Shown here: positions 7,943 to 14,448 of the stretch, piece by piece
Position numbering within the stretch: position 1 is the stretch's first letter
Layout: every line of letters starts with the position of its first letter
The notes under the pieces: generated by a model
The model's database searches: none
Seen by the model: the letters and a program-made list of their open reading frames with translations, nothing else
Told to the model about the DNA's origin: nothing
Translations under genes and position numbers: made by a program
Assembly: GCA_964443435.1 (NCBI GenBank)
Contig: CAYUCW010000047.1
Span: 1-16,274 of the forward strand
DNA from: Pseudaquidulcibacter sp964443435
GTDB taxonomy: Bacteria > Pseudomonadota > Alphaproteobacteria > Caulobacterales > Aquidulcibacteraceae
Reading direction: 5' to 3'
DNA length: 16,274 nt

Positions 7943-8614
7943 TTATTTTGCCAAAGCCGCATCAAGAGCTTTTGTAATGTCTTCAACTTTATATTCACTA
8001 CCGACTGGCTGCTCTACAAGTTTTCCATTTACAAAAACGGTTGGTGTTCCGCTGATTTTGTCAGTTTCATTGCCATAATTTCTTAAATCAACCAAAGTTT
8101 GAAGAAGCTCTGAATTTTCCATACATTTGTCAAAATCAGCTTCTGACATGCCTGCAGATTTTGCAATATTTAACAAAGCTTGTTTAGGGCCAGCCGCAGA
8201 TTGCGCCGCATTAAAAATTTCCATCTGCTGTTCAAATAAAGTGTTTAATAAAGCTTCACGTTTTTCAGGTGCATTACATCTCAATAGTAAATGCCCAGCC
8301 GAGGCAAGTTGAACATTTCCAGTCGGATATTCACGGAAAACATATCTAATTTTATTGGTTTTTACATATTTTTCCATAATTGTTGGCACAATATCTTTTT
8401 GGAAAGTAGCACAGTGCGGGCAAGCAATTGAAGCATATTCAACCAAAACAACTTTCGCGTCCTTTGAGCCGATAGGAATATCGGCAGCAATTTCATATTC
8501 ACTTAGGCCTTTAGCGCTATTTTTATTAGTTTTATTGCACCCATTTAATCCAAAAATTGCAATTGCAGAAACCGCAATACTTAAGGCAATTTTAGACATT
8601 CTATTTTTAACCAT
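7943..8614 (-). CDS. DsbA-family thiol:disulfide oxidoreductase, predicted lipoprotein
   Basis: This 223-aa protein has a lipobox LNGC at 23-26, so it is probably anchored to a membrane through lipidated C26. A thioredoxin-fold domain contains CPHC (C65, C68), identical to E. coli DsbA, and the cis-proline loop SGTPTVFVNG (T190, P191). A second cysteine pair is present (C113, C164). The predicted role is disulfide exchange in the periplasm; no DsbB partner is visible here. A strong AGGAGG stands 6 nt before the ATG. It is the first of two tandem dsbA-like genes, and spacing from CxxC to cis-proline is the same in both copies, which suggests a tandem duplication followed by different targeting. 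Confidence 0.9.
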   Translation of the reverse strand: MVKNRMSKIALSIAVSAIAIFGLNGCNKTNKNSAKGLSEYEIAADIPIGSKDAKVVLVEYASIACPHCATFQKDIVPTIMEKYVKTNKIRYVFREYPTGNVQLASAGHLLLRCNAPEKREALLNTLFEQQMEIFNAAQSAAGPKQALLNIAKSAGMSEADFDKCMENSELLQTLVDLRNYGNETDKISGTPTVFVNGKLVEQPVGSEYKVEDITKALDAALAK

Positions 8615-8635
8615 TTAAGGCCTCCTAATTAATTT

Positions 8636-9184
8636 TTATCTGTTAGAGTTTTGAATATAGGTTTCTAAAAGACGTAGTGCATCTTTTAGCCCTTCATGCT
8701 CAATATTTTCAAGTCTTTTATCTATATTTGCTTTTTGTGAAGCACTTAATGGTGCTATTGTTTTGTTTATATTGCGTTTTATTGGTGCATGTACCAATCT
8801 TAGTTTTTCAAACTTAATACCAGTAGCCAGCATTGAAGCGCCCAATATTTCATCTTGCCGCATTTGTATTAAAGTAGAAGCCGAAGCATTAGTCCGTATT
8901 GTAAGGGTTTTACCATTTATCGATTCAGGCTTTGTAATTGAGCTAAGTTTTTCGCCAATTATTTCTTGCCATCTATTTTGTAAATTAAACAAAGCTTTGG
9001 TATTTTTACTACCTTGTTCAGGTAAGAAATTTGTTGCAATTGTACTTGGTGTTTTATGGCCGTCCCAAATTGGACGTGCTCGTCTGCCAAGTAGATATTT
9101 AAGTGCAATTTCTTCTGTTAAAGGGTCAAGCCTATCTGGGCGCAAATGCGCAAAATCTTGAATTTTATTTGGCGTTTTATCCAT
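8636..9184 (-). CDS. DUF721 family protein, DciA-like
   Basis: This 182-aa basic protein has a DUF721 core at about residues 65-135: a helix with NRWQEIIGEKLSSITKPESI, then a strand GKTLTIRTNASAS and a following helix. DUF721 includes DciA, the replicative helicase (DnaB) loader of bacteria that lack DnaC. A role in replication initiation is possible, but alphaproteobacterial members are not all characterised, so no symbol is given. The N-terminal segment contains the basic LGRRARPIWDG. The gene heads a minus-strand group with both dsbA-like genes and smc (21 bp to the next). No Shine-Dalgarno precedes the ATG. A promoter-like TTGCGC-N17-TAAGCT upstream would place transcription start at the ATG. 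Confidence 0.75.
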   Translation of the reverse strand: MDKTPNKIQDFAHLRPDRLDPLTEEIALKYLLGRRARPIWDGHKTPSTIATNFLPEQGSKNTKALFNLQNRWQEIIGEKLSSITKPESINGKTLTIRTNASASTLIQMRQDEILGASMLATGIKFEKLRLVHAPIKRNINKTIAPLSASQKANIDKRLENIEHEGLKDALRLLETYIQNSNR

Positions 9185-9229
9185 AATTTAAGCTTATAAT
9201 TATTTCGCATTTGGCGCAATACACATATT

Positions 9230-9262
9230 AAAAGTGACGCAAAATTAATCTGCGTCACTTTT
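9230..9262 (-). terminator. Hairpin terminator after ccrM
   Basis: A perfect 12-bp inverted repeat (9230-9241 with 9251-9262, core AGTGACGCA) has a 9-nt loop. It starts 5 nt past the ccrM stop. On the minus strand the stem ends in CTTTTAATA, a short T-rich tail. It separates ccrM from the DUF721-dsbA-smc group. Confidence 0.8.
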
Positions 9263-9267
9263 ATAAT

Positions 9268-10362
9268 TTAAGCTGCCATTTTAGTTCGCATTTGTGCCCT
9301 AAGCATATCGATAGGGATTAGGCCATTATCGGTTTTATAATGCCAATATGTCCAACCATTACATGCGGCCGCAGACTGTGCCTCTGCGCCCATTCTATGA
9401 ATAGATCCTGCTTTTTCACCTAAAAGAATAGATCCATCGGCACGAACCCTTGCCGCGATTTCACCTTTTGGTGAATAAATTGCGTCACCGGCACGAAGAA
9501 GGCCTTGCTCAATAAGTGTGCCAAAAGGAATTCTAGTTTCTTCCTTTTTGCCTTTCAGCGGTGTTACATCTTCAAGTGCACTTGTTTGCACTCTTGCAAT
9601 CCTTTCATTAGCGGCAAGCGCATATTCGGTTTCGCGTTCACAGCCAATCCAATTGCGACCTAAAGCTTTGGCAACTGCGCCAGTTGTTCCGGTGCCAAAG
9701 AATGGATCAAGAATAATATCATTGGGTCTGGTTGAAGCCATAATTACGCGGTGCAACAAGGCTTCTGGCTTTTGGGTAGGGTGAACTTTTTTGCCATTAT
9801 AATCTTTTAGACGCTCACCACCTGTGCAAATTGGAATTGACCAGTCAGAACGCATTTGAACATCATCATTAAGCACTTTCAAGGCATCATAATTAAAAGT
9901 ATATTTTTTCTGGTTTGGTGATTTTGCCGCCCAAATCATGGTTTCATGGGCATTTGTAAAGCGCGTGCCTTTGAAGTTTGGCATAGGATTAGTTTTGCGC
10001 CAAACAATATCATTTAAAATCCAGAATCCTAAATCTTGTAGTATTGCGCCAACTCTGAAAATATTATGGTAAGAGCCAATAACCCAAATTGTGCCAGTAT
10101 CAGATAAGCAAGAATGCGCGGCCTTAAGCCATTCGCGCGTGAATTTATCATAAGCGGCAAAGTCCGAAAACTTATCCCATTCATCGTCAACGCCATTAAC
10201 TTTTGAATTATCGGGTCTGGTTAAATTGCCACCTAATTGCATATTATATGGTGGATCTGCGAAAATCATATCCACGCTGCCTTTTGGAAGGCTATTCATT
10301 GTTTCTATGCAATCACCTAAATGAATCTTGTTTAAAATATCGTCTTTCAAAATTACCCCCAT
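9268..10362 (-). CDS. ccrM: CcrM-type adenine-N6 DNA methyltransferase (GANTC)
   Basis: This solitary beta-class methyltransferase methylates the adenine of GANTC. In alphaproteobacteria that gives a hemimethylation signal read by GcrA and other cell-cycle regulators. Counting from the ATG at 10362 (364 aa), DPPY is at 36-39, the S-adenosylmethionine site DPFFGTG is at 219-225, and the CcrM C-terminal extension runs from about 279 (RIPFGTLIEQGLL) through CNGWTYWHYK. Close matches such as FAAYDKFTREWL and WRKTNPMPNFKGTRF make the CcrM call firm. No restriction partner is nearby. The start is uncertain. A TTG at 10350 has a GGGGGT ribosome-like site and would give the usual CcrM N-terminal length; the frame also opens at a GTG at 10401. 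rnhB lies upstream on the same strand. Confidence 0.96.
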   Translation of the reverse strand: MGVILKDDILNKIHLGDCIETMNSLPKGSVDMIFADPPYNMQLGGNLTRPDNSKVNGVDDEWDKFSDFAAYDKFTREWLKAAHSCLSDTGTIWVIGSYHNIFRVGAILQDLGFWILNDIVWRKTNPMPNFKGTRFTNAHETMIWAAKSPNQKKYTFNYDALKVLNDDVQMRSDWSIPICTGGERLKDYNGKKVHPTQKPEALLHRVIMASTRPNDIILDPFFGTGTTGAVAKALGRNWIGCERETEYALAANERIARVQTSALEDVTPLKGKKEETRIPFGTLIEQGLLRAGDAIYSPKGEIAARVRADGSILLGEKAGSIHRMGAEAQSAAACNGWTYWHYKTDNGLIPIDMLRAQMRTKMAA

Positions 10363-10421
10363 TAATATAGGTGCGCCCCAAATGCGGGTAAGAATTAGCA
10401 CCTAACTTAATGCAGCTATTT

Positions 10422-10478
10422 GAATCTATTAAGGTTAATAAAAGATTCACGTGATTCGTTTTTTGACTCTTCTGATTC
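10422..10478 (-). promoter_or_regulatory. Cluster of five GANTC methylation sites upstream of ccrM
   Basis: GANTC sites occur at 10422, 10444, 10453, 10465 and 10474 (first base of each), spaced 22, 9, 12 and 9 bp, all between rnhB and ccrM. Two lie in a 13-bp direct repeat (TGATTCGTTTTTT at 10452-10464 and 10473-10485). A TTAACC, a CtrA-like half-site, lies between the first two (10433-10438 on the minus strand). In Caulobacter the ccrM promoter carries GANTC sites whose methylation state affects transcription. Control of ccrM by its own product is therefore the likely role here. I could not assign -10 and -35 boxes with confidence. Confidence 0.7.
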
Positions 10479-10483
10479 GTTTT

Positions 10484-11098
10484 TTACAGTTCTTTACTGT
10501 TTTCTATTGCTTTTATTGGTTTAAAGCTTTTGCGATGATAAATGCAGGTGCCAAACTCTTCTAAAGCTTTGGCATGTTTTGCAACACCATAGCCCATATT
10601 ATTTATAAAATCGTATTGCGGATATTCATAATGTGCCGCGGACATAAACTCATCACGTGCGGTTTTGGCAAGAATTGAAGCGGCGGCAATTGATGCGCTT
10701 TTGCTATCGCCCTTAATTATGGTTTGGCATGGTATCTTGGGTTTTGGACTTCGATTGCCATCAATAAGTGCATATTCAGTATTTTTAAGGCCATTAATTG
10801 CACCATTCATGGCAAGATAAGTGGCTTCTAGAATATTGACCTTATCAATTATTGCAGCATCAATAAAATGAACCGAATAGTCAATTGCGACTTGTTTTAT
10901 GATAATCGCAAGTTCTTCTCGTTTTTTAGCGCTTAGTTTTTTTGAATCATTTAATCCGACTGGAATGTTTTTTGGGTCAAGAATAACGGCGGCGGCAACC
11001 ACAGGGCCCGCCCAAGGCCCACGACCTGCTTCATCAACACCGCAAATATATTTAAATCCTTGTTTGAAAATGGCATTCTCATACTCAAAATCAGTCAT
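10484..11098 (-). CDS. rnhB: Ribonuclease HII
   Basis: This 204-aa enzyme cuts the RNA strand of RNA/DNA hybrids and removes single ribonucleotides from DNA. The start of the fold, GVDEAGRGPWAGPV, gives catalytic D22 and E23. The other two acidic residues are D113 (LIDGN) and D131 (IKGDSKSASIAAASI), spaced 18 apart as D108 and D126 are in E. coli. LNDSKKL follows at 49-55. Length is normal. I chose the ATG at 11096-11098; the frame also opens at a TTG at 11113. Its stop touches the GANTC-rich region that leads into ccrM. An rnhB-ccrM pairing is common in alphaproteobacteria. A divergent plus-strand gene begins 55 bp away. Confidence 0.95.
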   Translation of the reverse strand: MTDFEYENAIFKQGFKYICGVDEAGRGPWAGPVVAAAVILDPKNIPVGLNDSKKLSAKKREELAIIIKQVAIDYSVHFIDAAIIDKVNILEATYLAMNGAINGLKNTEYALIDGNRSPKPKIPCQTIIKGDSKSASIAAASILAKTARDEFMSAAHYEYPQYDFINNMGYGVAKHAKALEEFGTCIYHRKSFKPIKAIENSKEL

Positions 11099-11153
11099 GT
11101 TTTCACTTTTCAATTATTCAAATCAGTTTATAGATAATAATAATGAGGACAAA

Positions 11154-11438
11154 ATGAATAATAAACAAGAACCAAGTCAGTTTGATGCTTATAATAAAGC
11201 CGAGGATGATGAGCCTATTTTTACATTATTAGGTCGTGATCCAATGGCGCCGTCTTTGATTGAAGCTTGGGCATATTTACGTTCAGGTCAAATTGGGGCG
11301 GCGGAGATTGCATTTAAGCAAGCGGTAGATGCCGCAACTCACATTAATCCGCAAATGCCTGGTGAAGCGCAAATAAGATCTGCATTTGAAGTTGCCGAAA
11401 ATGCGCGCAATTGGTTACGTCATAAACTGGTGAAATAA
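11154..11438 (+). CDS. Conserved-looking small acidic protein, function unknown
   Basis: This 94-aa soluble protein has a good ribosome site (GAGG, 5 nt before the ATG). The N-terminus is polar. Then comes DDEPIFTLLGRDPMAPSLIEAW (about 19-40), followed by helices rich in alanine (SGQIGAAEIAFKQAVDAA) and an end FEVAENARNWLRHKLVK. My recollection is that short proteins with an 'EP-F-L-RDP-AP--I--WA' pattern occur in alphaproteobacteria without a known function. I cannot name a family. No signal peptide, membrane helix or metal site is seen. It is divergent from rnhB with a 55-bp gap and starts a plus-strand run of three genes. Confidence 0.7.
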   Translation: MNNKQEPSQFDAYNKAEDDEPIFTLLGRDPMAPSLIEAWAYLRSGQIGAAEIAFKQAVDAATHINPQMPGEAQIRSAFEVAENARNWLRHKLVK

Positions 11439-11508
11439 ATAAAATCACCTAATTGGGGAAATTGGCACTTAGTTTGCGACAATTTCATCATTATCTCATT
11501 TCGGGACA

Positions 11509-11718
11509 ATGGTGGATATTATGGTATTAAGACTTAGCAATACGCAAACTAAAAAAATTACTCATATTGGCTTTTTAAGCTTTATGGGTGTTGGTGCGGC
11601 TTTACTTCCAATCGGGTTATATTCTTTGTTTGCAAATCAAATTCCAACAAATGATGGAATATATATTGTTTCGGCATTATTAGCGGGTGCTTTTATTGGC
11701 TGGATTAACAGAAAGTAA
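11509..11718 (+). CDS. Small two-helix membrane protein, function unknown
   Basis: This 69-aa protein has a short polar N-terminus (LRLSNTQTKKITH), two hydrophobic segments (about residues 21-41 and 51-66) joined by a polar turn (NQIPTNDG), and a basic end (NRK). That is a membrane hairpin with both ends probably cytoplasmic. Two ATGs are possible: 11509 with weak GGGAC ahead, and 11521 with GGTGG about 6 nt ahead. The second would give 65 aa. No family is recognised. The 70-bp gap from the preceding gene and 110-bp gap to the next contain no obvious terminator. Confidence 0.55.
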   Translation: MVDIMVLRLSNTQTKKITHIGFLSFMGVGAALLPIGLYSLFANQIPTNDGIYIVSALLAGAFIGWINRK

Positions 11719-11769
11719 ATTTAAAGCCTAAGATTTAGCATTCTGTATAAATAATTCGTTAACTATAAA

Positions 11770-11795
11770 GAGTCACCTTATTAAATAAACGAATC
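11770..11795 (+). promoter_or_regulatory. Two GANTC sites upstream of the DUF2336 gene
   Basis: GAGTC (11770-11774) and GAATC (11791-11795) lie 21 bp apart in the 110-bp gap before the DUF2336 gene, whose ATG is at 11829. GANTC sites elsewhere in the window are much sparser, by eye under two per kb. Such sites in alphaproteobacterial promoters can make transcription sensitive to CcrM methylation. The core promoter was not identified. Confidence 0.35.
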
Positions 11796-11828
11796 GTATA
11801 TATTGTCGTTTGAGGAAATGGGTGCATT

Positions 11829-12977
11829 ATGGGCGTAAGTACTTTACGTGTGAATTTAACTAACGAAGATATTCACTCGCTTATGAAGGGGGAGACGGAT
11901 GAAGACAAAGCTTTGGCTTGTTATCGTTTGTGTCGCCGTATTGAGACAATAGAAATAGATGATGGCGAAAAAGTTTTTGCCGAAGAAGTTTTAAGGCTTG
12001 TTGTTACTGGCGCTGCTGAACGTGTACGACGTGCACTTGCTATAACTTTAAAATCTTCACCTAATCTTCCTTCTGATGTTGCACTTACACTTGCTAAAGA
12101 TATTGAAGCGATAGCACTTCCTATACTTGAAAGCTCACCTTCTTTAACGGATGAAGATTTAGTTGAAATTTTAGAGGCCGCTGAACCTGCTAAACAATTG
12201 GCAATTTCAAAACGTGCTGAATTATCTGAAACTGTTACTGACGCTATTTGTGAGCATGGCATTGCTGAGGCAATAACAACAGCGCTTAAAAATATAAAAG
12301 CAAACTTTTCTGAAAATGGCTATAATACCGCCGCCGATAGGTTTCCAACTTCTGTTGAAATTGCGAATGCTATGGTTGAAAGACCTATACTTCCAATTAA
12401 TGTGGCGGAAAAAATTGCAAATCGTTATTCTGGTCAGATATTCGATAAATTAGTAGAGCGTCATGCGCTTCCACCGCAACTTGCTATTGATATTGCAAGT
12501 GCAACTCGTGAGCGTTCAAGTATTGATCTTATTGCGCAAGCAGGCGTTCAAACAAATCTTTCAAGATATGTGCAGCAGCTAAATTTAAATGGTCGCTTAA
12601 CACCTTCATTTGTACTTCGTGCTTTATGCCAAGGTGAAGTTAGACTTGTTGAGCATGCAATGGCAGAGCTTGCGGGGATTCCACACAATAAAGCTTGGCT
12701 TTTAGTACATGATAATGGGCATCTTGGGCTTCGTGCAATTTTTGATAGGGCAGGCTTCCCGCCTAATCTTTATCCAACTTTCCGTGCGGCTATTGATGTG
12801 CTTCATGAAACTGAATTTGATGGTAGTGTTGAAGATAGACGTCGCTTTAAAACTCGCATGATTGAGCGAGTATTAACAAGATTCCAATCTATTCCTGATG
12901 ATGATTTGAATTATTTATTGGAAAAATTAGATTATAATCGTCATGAAGAAGATTTAAATCTAAGAGCTGCAAATTAA
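11829..12977 (+). CDS. DUF2336 domain protein (first copy)
   Basis: This 382-aa, entirely helical, cytoplasmic protein has no signal peptide or membrane helix. The DUF2336 hallmark is ALPILESSPSLTDEDLVEIL (96-115), followed by QLAISKRAELSETVTDAI (123-140). Later short units of the type 'LP--VA--IA' (for example LPINVAEKIAN and LPPQLAIDIAS) look like HEAT-type helical repeats. The C-terminal third (about 270-370) contains GHLGLRAIFDRAGFPP. DUF2336 proteins are largely confined to alphaproteobacteria and have no established biochemical role; a scaffold or regulator is a reasonable guess from the fold. A short out-of-frame ATG at 11818 (six codons) overlaps the start region. The gene ends just before a bidirectional terminator. 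Confidence 0.85.
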   Translation: MGVSTLRVNLTNEDIHSLMKGETDEDKALACYRLCRRIETIEIDDGEKVFAEEVLRLVVTGAAERVRRALAITLKSSPNLPSDVALTLAKDIEAIALPILESSPSLTDEDLVEILEAAEPAKQLAISKRAELSETVTDAICEHGIAEAITTALKNIKANFSENGYNTAADRFPTSVEIANAMVERPILPINVAEKIANRYSGQIFDKLVERHALPPQLAIDIASATRERSSIDLIAQAGVQTNLSRYVQQLNLNGRLTPSFVLRALCQGEVRLVEHAMAELAGIPHNKAWLLVHDNGHLGLRAIFDRAGFPPNLYPTFRAAIDVLHETEFDGSVEDRRRFKTRMIERVLTRFQSIPDDDLNYLLEKLDYNRHEEDLNLRAAN

Positions 12978-13000
12978 ATAAAGTAAAAAATTAGATAATA

Positions 13001-13027
13001 AAAAAGGCCTCAGATTGAGGCCTTTTT
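13001..13027. terminator. Bidirectional terminator between convergent genes
   Basis: A perfect 12-bp inverted repeat (13001-13012 with 13016-13027, core AAGGCCTCA) has a 3-nt loop, an A-run on one side and a T-run on the other. It can end transcripts from both the plus-strand DUF2336 gene (stop at 12977) and the minus-strand Hpt gene, whose stop at 13028 abuts it. Confidence 0.88.
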
Positions 13028-13519
13028 CTATTCCGGTTCGCCGTATTGAGCCACTCTTTGTCTAAGCTCTGATAATAATGCGCTTCCAACAGGATGGTTT
13101 TCATCTTTTACTTTTTGGCGTACCGCAGCAATAATTGACATAACATGCGCCGTTAATAATTCTTTAGGCGCTTTTTCTCTACCGTCTGGGCTATCGATAA
13201 GGCGGCAAAGTGATGCGCCAAATTGAGAAACAATAGGGAAGCCATAAGTAGTTCCAAGACCTTTAAGGTCATGCGCTCGACGATAGAAATTCTCTAATTC
13301 TTTTTCACCAGAATTTGGAGTAAGTATATCTTTGTGAGCCGCCTCAAGTTTTATAATTTCATCATTAAGCCATTCGTCAAATTGATCAGACATTCCAGCA
13401 AGTGCAGCTTCGGCACGTTCAATTGCTTTAGCGTCAAAAGACTTAAGCCTATTTCCAAGCTTCATTCTCAAATTATTAGGCGCTCTAATAACTTGAACTG
13501 GGCTGTTTTCTTCACTCAT
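13028..13519 (-). CDS. Hpt-domain histidine phosphotransfer protein
   Basis: This 163-aa helical protein has a C-terminal Hpt domain at about residues 40-155. The phosphorylated histidine is H83 in RRAHDLKGLGTTYGFP, matching the HxxKG rule (H83, K86, G87). Such proteins carry phosphate between a hybrid histidine kinase and a response regulator. There is no kinase or receiver domain in this protein or in the window, so its partners are unknown. It is not ChpT-like, since it lacks a kinase-type second domain and is a classical single Hpt. AGGAG stands 7 nt before the ATG. The 94-bp gap to nadK is AT-rich with no clear terminator. Confidence 0.85.
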   Translation of the reverse strand: MSEENSPVQVIRAPNNLRMKLGNRLKSFDAKAIERAEAALAGMSDQFDEWLNDEIIKLEAAHKDILTPNSGEKELENFYRRAHDLKGLGTTYGFPIVSQFGASLCRLIDSPDGREKAPKELLTAHVMSIIAAVRQKVKDENHPVGSALLSELRQRVAQYGEPE

Positions 13520-13613
13520 GTTTTGCTCCTGAGGAGTTGTATTTTTAAATTATTAATGACCATTATAAATGATATTAGTTACTAAATAATAATTTTTTTG
13601 AAAAAAATGAATT

Positions 13614-14393
13614 TTAATAAGCAAATTGTTCAGCAAGAACCCTGTCATCAAGGGATCTATTTTCATCAAAAAGCAAAATCATAGATTTAGAAACATCCAA
13701 AGTGATGTTTACTTCTTTTATGTCACGAAATTCAATATTATCCGCTGACACAGAAACAGGTCTAAGGTTTGCATCTTTAATTTGAATTGTTATTTTTGAT
13801 GTATCGCGCAAAATTGCACCGCGCCATCTTCTTGGCCTAAAAGCGCTTAATGGGGTTAATGCAAGCATTCCACTATTTATAGGTAATATAGGGCCATGTG
13901 CAGATAAATTATAAGCAGTAGAACCAGCAGATGTCGAAAGAATAATCCCATCACATATTAATTCGGGAAGTCGCTCTTTTTTATCAATTTTTATAGTAAG
14001 TTTTGCGGCCTGATGCGTTTGTCTTATTAATGATACTTCATTAATTGCATATTCTATATGCTTATTACCAAAAACATCAATTGCTTCCATTTTTAATGGG
14101 TGAATTATATTGGCATTAGTATTTATAAGGCGTTCAATTAAATTATCTTCTGAATAATCATTCATTAAAAAACCAATTGTACCTTGGTTTAGGCCAAATA
14201 TTGGAATGCCGTCATCCATATGTTTTCTTAAAGCTTCAAGCATCAAGCCGTCGCCGCCAATTGCAACTATTACATTGGCATCTTTTTCATCGATTTTGCC
14301 ATATTTAGTTTGTAGCAGTTTTAACGCTTTTTGTGCGTCTGGTTTAGCACTTGCTAAGAATGCAATTTTTTCTAGCCTGGTACGATTATTCAT
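13614..14393 (-). CDS. nadK: NAD kinase
   Basis: This 259-aa enzyme phosphorylates NAD to NADP with ATP or polyphosphate. The catalytic GGDG is at 46-49, the NE pair at 118-119, and the NAD-binding run CDGIILSTSAGSTAY at 147-161 (D148, GSTAY 157-161). The N-terminus is shorter than in E. coli, as is usual in alphaproteobacteria. I chose the ATG at 14391-14393; a GTG at 14400-14402 in frame would add three residues. The ribosome site is weak. An AT-rich hairpin (14402-14435) lies directly before the start. The second DUF2336 gene is 47-55 bp upstream on the same strand, so the two may share a transcript. Confidence 0.95.
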   Translation of the reverse strand: MNNRTRLEKIAFLASAKPDAQKALKLLQTKYGKIDEKDANVIVAIGGDGLMLEALRKHMDDGIPIFGLNQGTIGFLMNDYSEDNLIERLINTNANIIHPLKMEAIDVFGNKHIEYAINEVSLIRQTHQAAKLTIKIDKKERLPELICDGIILSTSAGSTAYNLSAHGPILPINSGMLALTPLSAFRPRRWRGAILRDTSKITIQIKDANLRPVSVSADNIEFRDIKEVNITLDVSKSMILLFDENRSLDDRVLAEQFAY

Positions 14394-14401
14394 TTCACTC
14401 A

Positions 14402-14435
14402 CTTTTTATAATATTGCCACATATTATATAAAAAG
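14402..14435. repeat. Inverted repeat directly upstream of nadK
   Basis: TATAATAT (14407-14414) and ATATTATA (14421-14428) are perfect inverted copies around TGCCAC. The arms extend to CTTTTTATAATAT and its complement with a 2-nt bulge, giving about 13 paired bases from 14402 to 14435. It lies between the DUF2336 stop and the nadK start. It has no T-run after the stem on the minus strand, so it is not a standard terminator. It may affect nadK translation or be a binding site, but chance is possible in such AT-rich sequence. Confidence 0.4.
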
Positions 14436-14448
14436 GTCAAATAAGTTT

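Noticed and set aside
10433..10438. Full CtrA box in the ccrM upstream region
   Set aside because: Only a TTAACC half-site is seen; no TTAA-N7-TTAA pair is present, so it is mentioned only as a half-site.
10486..10500. ACAGT-N5-ACTGT inverted repeat at the end of rnhB
   Set aside because: The arms are five bases, inside the coding sequence, and have no useful tail; it looks like chance.
14435..14440. TTGACC on the minus strand as a -35 box for nadK
   Set aside because: No -10-like hexamer lies 16-18 nt downstream; the TATAAT-like bases are much too close.
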